DNA from: Nitrospinae bacterium RIFCSPLOWO2_12_FULL_45_22
GTDB lineage: Bacteria; 2-12-FULL-45-22
Assembly (NCBI GenBank): GCA_001803565.1
Contig: MHDQ01000218.1
Coordinates: 1 to 7,910 of the forward strand
DNA length: 7,910 bases
Direction of reading: 5' to 3'
The position numbers and the translations under genes were made by a program. The notes beneath the pieces were generated by a model. The model had not been told where the DNA came from. It searched no databases and was given only the letters and a program-made list of their open reading frames with translations. Shown piece after piece: positions 1 through 5,206 of the stretch (position 1 is its first letter; every line of letters starts with the position of its first letter).

Positions 1-293
1 ATGATATTAGTAAGTTCCCCCTCTACGATAAAAGCCGTTATAGAACTTATTACAAACATTAGCGTACCCATACCGAACAGGATCAACAGGATAGTAAAAA
101 CCTTGGCCGGTGGATTATGGCTTATATCTACCACTTCTTCAAACCCTACGGTAGAAAGGGTTATAACGGTCATATAAATGCTATCCAAAATACTCCATTC
201 TTTGCCGCCTAAGACCTTATACCCGATTATACCGGTAAGGACTACACCAACTAATAGAAGTAGACCCACCTTGATCCTGGCTACAAGTCCCAT
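1..293 (-). CDS. Two-TM potassium channel, N-terminal part (cut by window edge)
   Basis: Translating the minus strand from the ATG at 293 gives 97 residues, still open at base 1. An in-frame TGA two codons upstream makes this the first possible start; the Shine-Dalgarno is weak. Residues about 9-26 form a first membrane helix, 34-46 a pore-helix-like segment (ILDSIYMTVITLS), 48-53 read TVGFEE where K+ channels carry their selectivity filter (T-x-G-Y/F-G-D/E), and about 65-90 form a second helix. This is the Ion_trans_2 pore architecture. In bacteria such pores are often followed by a cytoplasmic RCK/TrkA-N regulatory domain, which would lie outside the window. The expected role is K+ flux across the inner membrane. 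Odd point: the second filter glycine is replaced by glutamate. The neighbouring membrane gene at 703 is divergent, so no operon partner is visible. Confidence 0.8.
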   Translation of the reverse strand, partial: MGLVARIKVGLLLLVGVVLTGIIGYKVLGGKEWSILDSIYMTVITLSTVGFEEVVDISHNPPAKVFTILLILFGMGTLMFVISSITAFIVEGELTNI

Positions 294-466
294 AATTCAC
301 TTTTGATTAAACCTATATCCAGAGCGAAAACTAATGAATGCGCTCCGGATAAATATTTGGGTGTGGCTATTTTCTGTCAGAGACCCATGAACTTTTTTGC
401 AAGTAGCATTTTCAGTCCCGTCTCAGCGTTATTTGCGTGCTCTGCGGTGAACGGTAGCGGCTCATG

Positions 467-493
467 CCTGTCTGCGTGCAACGCACAGGCAGG
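467..493. repeat. Strong hairpin, GC-rich inverted repeat
   Basis: Two 12-base arms, CCTGTCTGCGTG and CGCACAGGCAGG, flank a 3-base loop. Nine Watson-Crick pairs and two G-U pairs form with one mismatch. No U-tract follows on either strand and no gene ends nearby, so it does not look like a terminator. It resembles the short dispersed palindromes common in intergenic DNA of environmental bacteria. Function unknown. Confidence 0.55.
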
Positions 494-610
494 AATGTTT
501 TCTTGTAAAATAAAGCAAATTATAGCATAATAAAGCACGGCATATTGTAGCATAATCAGAGATTTTGTTTGCGCAAAATTTGTTAAAGCTTTTCCAATTG
601 TCAGCCACAG

Positions 611-673
611 AGTAAACAGTAAGCCGTGAGCAGTAAGGACTAACGGCTCACTCCTCATTGCTCACGCACTCAC
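611..673. repeat. Nine-unit degenerate heptad array, palindromic
   Basis: The stretch divides into nine consecutive 7-base units. The first four carry the core GTAA or GTGA (such as AGTAAGC, CGTGAGC, AGTAAGG), and the last four carry the complementary-sense core TCA (such as GCTCACT, CCTCATT, GCTCACG). The array is therefore a large imperfect palindrome: 626-639 pairs with 652-665 at 12 of 14 positions. The same period and core recur at 5846-5873, 7126-7150 and 7779-7853. Confidence 0.7.
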
Positions 674-702
674 AATTAAATTAAGAGGGAGGGTTAAGTA
701 AG

Positions 703-1040
703 ATGGAAGAGCGTATAAAACGAAGGAACAAGATATTTGGCATTTCGGCTATAGCTGTCTTTTTTATCCATAGCATTCTCCTGGCTACCAACGAATTGAT
801 CCTTACCTATAATACCTGGAGACACATCTTGATATTAACCAGATAACCAGGTATTTCCAGCTTTCAGAAAAAATCCTGCGCTATAGTTGCCCCCTTAGCT
901 TTATCTATCTGGTGATTGGCTTAAGCTTCCTGGCAAGGATTAAGCCAGAACAGGGAGAGGAAACCCCTACCCATAAACTGGCCAAGAGGGTCTCCCTCCT
1001 CAGGTCTTTCCTGATGGTCCGGGGAATAGGGATATTATAA
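703..1040 (+). pseudogene. Frameshifted small membrane protein, unknown family
   Basis: An ATG at 703 behind a GAGGGAGG ribosome-binding sequence opens a 47-residue frame ending at TAA 844-846. It starts with a basic segment (MEERIKRRNK) followed by a hydrophobic helix of about 20 residues. A second frame, open from 813 to TAA 1038-1040, carries on in the same style: an amphipathic stretch (ITRYFQLSEKILRYS), a second membrane helix (CPLSFIYLVIGLSFLA) and a charged tail. The two frames overlap between 813 and 846, which fits one shift of reading frame in a two-helix membrane protein of about 110 residues. Past 1040 the same frame continues to a TAG at 1119-1121. I do not recognise the family. 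An assembly error in place of a real frameshift cannot be excluded. The IS element begins about 110 bases downstream. Confidence 0.5.
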
Positions 1041-1206
1041 GAAAGATCGAGACTCAGAGATTTGAAAGATAATTTTGACCCTCTTTGGCACAATATTTGT
1101 GATTTTCTAAACCCTTGCTAGGTCCTGGTTTCGGTAACATTACTATTTCAGGAGGTTGTCAAGTTTTTAGTTGAAATTTTTATAGTGGCTCCTTCCAAAG
1201 TATCCC

Positions 1207-2466
1207 TCATGCAGCGTACTCTAAAGCCGTATTTCCTTCCTGTACATTCTCGATACGTGCAATGACATCGGGTATCGAGGCAAAACCCTTAATCCGATTA
1301 AAACCCTCTTCGCAATAGAGAAGAACCGATGCAAGCCAGCGCTGCATCATCTTACTCCCCCTGTATCGCTTGATATTGCCCTCACAATCCCGCACCGTGG
1401 CGAACATGCTCTCTATGGGATTGGTTGAATGAAGGGTCTTCATCAATATGCCAGGAACCTTCAGCCGGTGAAGAGTGAGAATCTCTTCCATAGCCTCCAG
1501 GAGTGAGTATGCCGCCGACTCATTTATGCCCCTGAGCCATTTCTCCATATCCAACAACATCTGGCGGGCATCTTCATACCGGCTTTGCTCCAGGGCCGTC
1601 CGGAACCGCCTGTGTGCCTCTTTACGATAGCGTTTCGCCAGATGCTTCTGTATGTTCCTGTCCTTATGAATTGTACATCTTTGGTGTATGAGTTTCTTCC
1701 CAAAACGATCCCTCAATGCCTTGATAATCCCCTTGCCCCCATCCGTAATCCAGATAATGCGTCTACTGAGCCGTAAACCCCGCCGCTCCATATCTCCAAG
1801 CAGCTCCTCACCCAGCACATGATTCTCTGTAGCACCCTGCCAAAACCCCAATACCCCCTTTACATCAATACCCAGACACACCATAAATGCCTCCCCACCA
1901 CGATTTATGGTATCGATAAAAACCGCAAAGGGATTAAAATCAGATAATGTCCTCTCTTTAAACTCCTCAAGCTTCTTCGCCGTTACCGCAACAATATGGC
2001 GAGATACCGAACTGGCAGATACCCCAAAAGCCTTGGCCGCTTCTACCACCGTCTCTGCATACTTCTGACACGATATGCGCCGCAATACCTTGTGCAACAA
2101 CTCCTCAGAAAATACATCTCGCTCTCTGAGCTTTTGGTAGCTCTGTAATGCAATCTCCCCCTGGGGCCCTCGAAGTCGGGGGCGCTGTACCGGTATCTTT
2201 TGATCCCCTATATATACCGATCCCGCCTGACTCGCCCATTTGTATACATCCGGCAAAGATGGTCGATAGTCCAGCCCCGATATCTCTTCCCGGTCTATGT
2301 ACATGATCGTCTCCGCCATCATCCCCCCAATCTCATTTATTAATACGTCAAACCCTTGCTTGCCCATTCGGTATATCTGATACATCCTATCAATAAGATC
2401 CTGCCTCCCATAGGCCTGCTCAAATCCCCTTATTGCTTTTTTCCTCCGTTTCGTGTTTACTTTCAT
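1207..2466 (-). CDS. IS256-family (mutator-type) transposase
   Basis: This 419-residue DDE transposase would catalyse cut-and-paste or copy-out transposition of the element around it. The N-terminal half (about 1-175) is helical, with a likely helix-turn-helix at 133-160 (AFGVSASSVSRHI) for DNA binding. The catalytic core shows D185 (FIDTI), D242 (ITDGGKG) and E352 in HSTNPIES, the family signature. The C/H pair in RCTIHKDRN (C264, H267), conserved in IS256 transposases, is also present. Length and residues suggest an intact enzyme. The ATG at 2466 has an AAAGGAG site six bases upstream. That site lies in one arm of an inverted repeat (2468-2525), which could repress translation of read-through transcripts. 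Confidence 0.92.
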   Translation of the reverse strand: MKVNTKRRKKAIRGFEQAYGRQDLIDRMYQIYRMGKQGFDVLINEIGGMMAETIMYIDREEISGLDYRPSLPDVYKWASQAGSVYIGDQKIPVQRPRLRGPQGEIALQSYQKLRERDVFSEELLHKVLRRISCQKYAETVVEAAKAFGVSASSVSRHIVAVTAKKLEEFKERTLSDFNPFAVFIDTINRGGEAFMVCLGIDVKGVLGFWQGATENHVLGEELLGDMERRGLRLSRRIIWITDGGKGIIKALRDRFGKKLIHQRCTIHKDRNIQKHLAKRYRKEAHRRFRTALEQSRYEDARQMLLDMEKWLRGINESAAYSLLEAMEEILTLHRLKVPGILMKTLHSTNPIESMFATVRDCEGNIKRYRGSKMMQRWLASVLLYCEEGFNRIKGFASIPDVIARIENVQEGNTALEYAA

Positions 2467-2467
2467 C

Positions 2468-2525
2468 AGTGGCTCCTTTCTTTATGTTTTTGGGTTTCTG
2501 TGGATTATGCCACAGGGGAGCCACT
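2468..2525 (-). promoter_or_regulatory. Stem-loop that can sequester the transposase ribosome-binding site
   Basis: On the minus strand, AGTGGCTCC (2525-2517) is followed by a small hairpin with arms CTGTGG and CCACAG (2515-2498) and then by GGAGCCACT (2476-2468). The last contains the GGAG ribosome-binding site six bases before the start codon. RNA that enters the element from outside would carry both 9-base arms, and pairing would hide the site. A transcript starting inside the interval would lack the first arm. IS10 and IS50 are known to limit expression this way. The copies may also be transposase-binding sites, since AGTGGCTCC recurs at 1184-1192. Confidence 0.6.
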
Positions 2526-2556
2526 TTTTCCAATTTTAACTATTTTTAGTATAACC

Positions 2557-3318
2557 TCATTCGGTATCAACCTTACTGGGATTTGCTGTATAGGTGCTTG
2601 TAGTTATCGGGAAGGAATTACCAAACTGGCGGTTATGATTCTTTACCATGGTATCCGTTTTAGCATATTGATGGGTGAATGTTACGGTGAATTTACCTCG
2701 AACATTTTCTTTAAGAAAAGAGGCAAATTCTTCCAAATAGGGGTAATTAAGTTCAAAAATAGCATAGTTAATTCTTAACTCAGGTCGCCTTTTCCCCATT
2801 CTTGCCTTAGCTTCTTCAAGTTTCTCTATCCCATTTAGAATTTTTAAAAAAGCTCCATCAACTCCAACGATAAAATCATGAATTTTTTTAGGCCCGGTTA
2901 TCGAAACTCCAAGAGAAGACATACCAAAACGTACTATATCCTCTGCATATCTTTCTAGAAGAATTCCATTAGTAGTGTTCGAATATGTCAACCCTTTGCG
3001 ATTAATATACTCAGAAAGTTCTAAGATATTTTTGCTAAGGAACGGTTCTCCCCCTGCGAACGAAACGTACGGCTTAAAGCTACTAACTTCATCAATTACT
3101 CTTTTCCACTCCTCAATTGAAAGGGGGTCATTACTAGACGGGCCATTTAATTGCCGAACCCAGGCCAGATTTTCTAACCCCTGTCCTATATCACACATTT
3201 TACATCTTGCGTTACATCTGGGTGTAGGAACAATATTAATTGAGAGGGGCTGAACAAAACTAAACCCTTGTGTAGGAAGATGGGACAACAGAGATATTTT
3301 CTTGGAACGATAATACAA
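2557..3318 (-). pseudogene. Radical SAM protein, main part (5' and 3' ends lost)
   Basis: The frame encodes 253 residues with the radical SAM cluster motif CNARCKMC (C35, C39, C42, which hold the 4Fe-4S cluster and S-adenosylmethionine) and the SAM-binding motif GGEP at 89-92. It continues through a partial TIM-barrel to about residue 210. The only start is a TTG at 3318 without a Shine-Dalgarno and with a stop two codons upstream, and it abuts an inverted-repeat element. A plausible true N-terminus in the same frame lies beyond that element at 3574-3642. The C-terminus stops at the tip of the IS256 element, and the family is usually 300 residues or longer. No auxiliary-cluster (SPASM) cysteines remain. 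The lysine- and proline-rich opening followed by PLSINIVPTPRCN resembles radical SAM proteins found beside polysaccharide genes. The substrate is unknown. Confidence 0.75.
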
Positions 3319-3573
3319 GCCTCAGACATCTGGAAATTTGAATTCCGCCTTTTTTGCTAAAATGGCAAAAAGGCTATAAAAACAAAGGTTTACGGCCAAT
3401 TTTGAAGTGGGCATAATTCCTTGCACCTTACTTAATTTTTGTTGTAAATATCTGTAGTAATATCAATGGGTTAGAAATGCTAATCTCTCCCATCATGCAC
3501 TATGAGGTCTTAGCGGGGCAAATCCCTATGCCCAATGAGCAATTTTATGTCAAATTTTCCAGATGTCTGAGCC
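3319..3573. mobile_element. Non-autonomous inverted-repeat element (MITE-like), ~255 bp
   Basis: The left end (3319-3341) and the complement of the right end (3550-3573) share CTCAGACATCTGGAAA followed by TTTGA, with one mismatch and a 1-base gap over about 23 bases. Between them is AT-rich DNA with no coding frame. It holds two further inverted repeats: a hairpin at 3347-3374 (GCCTTTTTTGC against GCAAAAAGGC) and TGGGCATA against TATGCCCA near the two ends. Small size, terminal repeats and lack of a gene fit a miniature element mobilised in trans. The repeats differ from those of the IS256 element, so its partner transposase is not in this window. No clear target duplication is seen. Confidence 0.7.
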
Positions 3574-3642
3574 TATAAACTCTAAGCTACAGTAATATCT
3601 GGGATTAAAGATCACTCTTTTCGCCTTCTTTAATAAGTTCAT
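3574..3642 (-). pseudogene. Separated N-terminus of the radical SAM gene
   Basis: The ATG at 3642 (minus) opens a frame reading MNLLKKAKRVIFNPRYYCSL and then EFI before it enters the inverted-repeat element and stops there. A basic, amphipathic start with NPRYY is typical of the first residues of radical SAM proteins. The frame is the same as that of the main part (3642 and 3318 are 108 codons apart). An in-frame TAA lies a few codons upstream, so this is the first start available. The Shine-Dalgarno is poor, and a palindromic repeat begins 22 bases upstream, so the original leader may be lost. Confidence 0.5.
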
Positions 3643-3663
3643 AGCATAGGAATTTTCATTTTA

Positions 3664-3741
3664 AGATTGCTTCGCTTCGCTCGCAATGACAAGAACATCC
3701 TTTCCATGTCATTGCGAGGAACGTTAGTGACGAAGCAATCT
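3664..3741. repeat. Dispersed palindromic repeat (GTCATTGCGAG / CGAAGCAATCT type)
   Basis: The arms AGATTGCTTCG...CGCAATGAC (3664-3690) and GTCATTGCGAGG...CGAAGCAATCT (3708-3741) face each other across a loop of about 17 bases and would form a long stem. Units of this sequence type are known to recur many times in genomes of unrelated environmental bacteria. It sits just upstream of the radical SAM start codon. Confidence 0.75.
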
Positions 3742-3937
3742 AAATTTAGACTTCTACGATTTCCATCCCGGGGATAGCCGGTAATCTCTTTCTGGTGCGG
3801 CCGGAGACCAAATAAGCAGAATAATTGGACATTCAAATAATGATGCCTATCAATATTACCTATCATATGATACCCATTTAAGTTAAATTATGCGTATTAA
3901 GAGTTTATTAAGCATATTTAGTTATAGCAAAACGTCT

Positions 3938-3966
3938 AAAAAATAGCCCCTTTTTATTGGCTATTA
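3938..3966 (-). terminator. Rho-independent terminator of the sugar-nucleotide operon
   Basis: On the minus strand, AATAGCC and GGCTATT form a 7-bp stem around a 10-base loop and are followed by a run of six T. It lies about 25 bases past the stop codon of the 2-epimerase gene, in the right orientation to end that operon, and separates it from the radical SAM remnant. Confidence 0.75.
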
Positions 3967-3989
3967 GGAGAAGTCTGAAGTTCATTAAT

Positions 3990-5165
3990 TTAGCCTTTCA
4001 AAATCCTACCCGCTAACAATACTTCCCCAATCCTCTCTGCCGCTCTACCATCCCCAAAGATTGGGTTTTGATCCTTAGAGTTAAATTCTTGATCAGAAAT
4101 TTTATTAAAACCATTGAGAATCTTCTCTATATCTGTTCCCACAACCATATTCCACCCATTTGCCACCGTCTCTATCCACTCGGTCTCATCTCGCAGGGTA
4201 ATACATGGAACCTTAAAAAAGTATGCCTCCTTCTGTACACCCCCAGAGTCGGTAAGTATCACGCTGCCATTCTTTTCAAGCGCAATCATGTCAAGATAGG
4301 AAACTGGATCGAAAATAGTAAATTGCGAATTGGGATAAGTTAGCCCCATCTCTTCCAGCACCTTTCTAGTCCTGGGGTGAAGAAGCAACACCACTCTCAT
4401 ACCATTTTTAGCAATCTCATCCAAGGCTTCAAAGATTGCTCTCAGGTTTTCAGGGCGGTCGGTGTTTTCTGCCCGGTGAATGGTACAGAGGGCATACTCC
4501 TTTTTCTTGAGGCCCAATTTTGCAAAAACCCCGTGACGTTCCTCGGCAAGCCCTGAGTAAAAAAGGGCACAATCATACATTACATCACCAACGTTTATAA
4601 CTACTGGAGACAAGTGAGAGCTCGGAAGGGAAAAGTCAAAAGAATCATCAATTAATTTGCCTTCATTAATTATGTTGTTAAACCCCTCATTCTTGAGGTT
4701 TCTAATGGCCGTCTCGGTCGGGCAGAACAGGATGGACGAGGCATGATCGGTCAAGATCCTATTTATCTCCTCGGGCAGTGCCTTATTAAATGACCTCAGA
4801 CCTGCTTCTACATGGGCAATGGGTATATGGAGCTTTGCGGAGGCTAAGGTAGAGTTTGTATCACCATAGACCATTACGACATCCGGTCTTTCTTCCATTA
4901 AGACCTCTTCTACCTTTTTGAGCATCTCCCCCGTCTGCCGGCCATGGGTTCCTGAACCCACGCCCAGGTGATAGTCAGGCATCCTCAGATTAAGCTCTTC
5001 GAAAAATATCCTGGACATCCCATAGTCATAGTGCTGCCCGGTGTCTATCAAGAGTTCGTGAATGGTGCAATCTGGATACTTGAGGTTATGTTTCTCAATG
5101 GCCCTGGAACCGGGGCTCGCTTTGATAAACTGTGGCCGTGCACCAACAATATGCAGGAGTTTCAT
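3990..5165 (-). CDS. wecB: Non-hydrolysing UDP-N-acetylglucosamine 2-epimerase (WecB/WbpI type)
   Basis: The 391-residue cytoplasmic enzyme inverts C2 of a UDP-N-acetylhexosamine through a UDP/2-acetamidoglucal intermediate. The family's conserved residues are seen: GARPQFIKA with R10 and K15, GDTNST with D102, HVEAGLRS with E120, LPEEINR (E132/E133, R136), TIHRAEN with H230, and TDSGGVQKEA at 305-314. RDETEW(I)ET at 325-332 is the form common in stand-alone family members. The ATG at 5165 has AGAGGA 9 bases upstream. The gene lies 41 bases after the fusion gene and is probably co-transcribed with it. That pairing favours the WbpI role (UDP-GlcNAc3NAcA to UDP-ManNAc3NAcA) over WecB, but sequence alone does not separate them. 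Oddity: residues about 164-190 are an extra loop (IDDSFDFSLPSSHLS) before the VGDVMYD motif, longer than I expect for the family. Confidence 0.9.
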   Translation of the reverse strand: MKLLHIVGARPQFIKASPGSRAIEKHNLKYPDCTIHELLIDTGQHYDYGMSRIFFEELNLRMPDYHLGVGSGTHGRQTGEMLKKVEEVLMEERPDVVMVYGDTNSTLASAKLHIPIAHVEAGLRSFNKALPEEINRILTDHASSILFCPTETAIRNLKNEGFNNIINEGKLIDDSFDFSLPSSHLSPVVINVGDVMYDCALFYSGLAEERHGVFAKLGLKKKEYALCTIHRAENTDRPENLRAIFEALDEIAKNGMRVVLLLHPRTRKVLEEMGLTYPNSQFTIFDPVSYLDMIALEKNGSVILTDSGGVQKEAYFFKVPCITLRDETEWIETVANGWNMVVGTDIEKILNGFNKISDQEFNSKDQNPIFGDGRAAERIGEVLLAGRILKG

Positions 5166-5174
5166 CGGAGCTAG

Positions 5175-5180
5175 TCCTCT
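5175..5180 (-). promoter_or_regulatory. Ribosome-binding site of the 2-epimerase gene
   Basis: AGAGGA on the minus strand, 9 bases before the ATG at 5165 and inside the 41-base gap after the fusion gene. It supports this start and separate initiation within the shared transcript. Confidence 0.55.
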
Positions 5181-5206
5181 TACTGCGATGGATTGGCTCT
5201 TAATCT

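Larger units (their letters stand above)
294..702. other. Repeat-rich intergenic region without a convincing gene
   Basis: I see no credible gene in these 409 bases between the channel and the small membrane-protein gene. It holds a strong hairpin at 467-493 and a palindromic heptad array at 611-673, both listed separately. The open frame at 377-658 on the minus strand runs through both repeats and has no recognisable domain, so I treat it as accidental. A purine-rich Shine-Dalgarno-like stretch (GAGGGAGG) sits just before the ATG at 703. Confidence 0.6.
1152..2558 (-). mobile_element. IS256-family insertion sequence
   Basis: One transposase gene fills the element. Imperfect terminal inverted repeats are visible: 1169-1192 (plus strand) matches the complement of 2517-2541, both ending inward in AGTGGCTCC. 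Outside them, GAGGTT at 1152-1157 matches the complement of AACCTC at 2553-2558 at equal distance, so I place the tips there; they could lie a few bases inward. At about 1.4 kb the size is normal for the family. I could not find the 8-9 bp target duplication expected for IS256 elements, so the flanks may have been rearranged or deleted. The right tip overlaps the present stop codon of the radical SAM remnant. Confidence 0.75.
3643..3989. other. Intergenic region with repeat and terminator
   Basis: There is no convincing gene here. The open frame at 3639-3866 (minus) runs through the palindromic repeat, reading SLRAKRSNL, which is a translation of the repeat. The region holds the palindromic repeat at 3664-3741, a perfect 12-base palindrome TATCATATGATA at 3861-3872 in AT-rich DNA (a possible operator, unproven), and the terminator at 3938-3966. 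Confidence 0.6.

Noticed and set aside
303-530. 75-residue open frame on the plus strand
   Set aside because: It overlaps the same hairpin, has cysteine- and serine-rich random composition and no initiation signal.
377-658. 93-residue open frame on the minus strand
   Set aside because: It runs through the 467-493 hairpin and part of the heptad palindrome, has no ribosome-binding site or recognisable domain, and reads like translated repeat.
611-673. CRISPR-like array
   Set aside because: The units are 7 bases with no spacers and change orientation midway, unlike CRISPR repeats of about 23-47 bases separated by unique spacers.
905-1093. 62-residue open frame on the minus strand
   Set aside because: It is the reverse complement of the frameshifted membrane-protein gene and has no domain or start signal. 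I also checked it as the missing C-terminus of the radical SAM protein and saw no resemblance.
1130-2566. TTCGGTA on both sides of the IS as a target duplication
   Set aside because: The copies are not at the element tips (about 15 bases out on the left, one on the right), so they cannot both border the element.
2356-2778. 140-residue open frame on the plus strand across the IS end
   Set aside because: It is antisense to both the transposase and the radical SAM remnant and crosses the IS junction, so it is a product of the insertion.
3574-3578. TTATA / TTGTA around the MITE-like element as a 5-bp target duplication
   Set aside because: One of five bases differs, and removing the element plus 5 bases would put the two radical SAM parts in different frames.
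3639-3866. 75-residue open frame on the minus strand
   Set aside because: Its C-terminal half (SLRAKRSNL) is the translation of a dispersed palindromic repeat, a well-known source of false genes.
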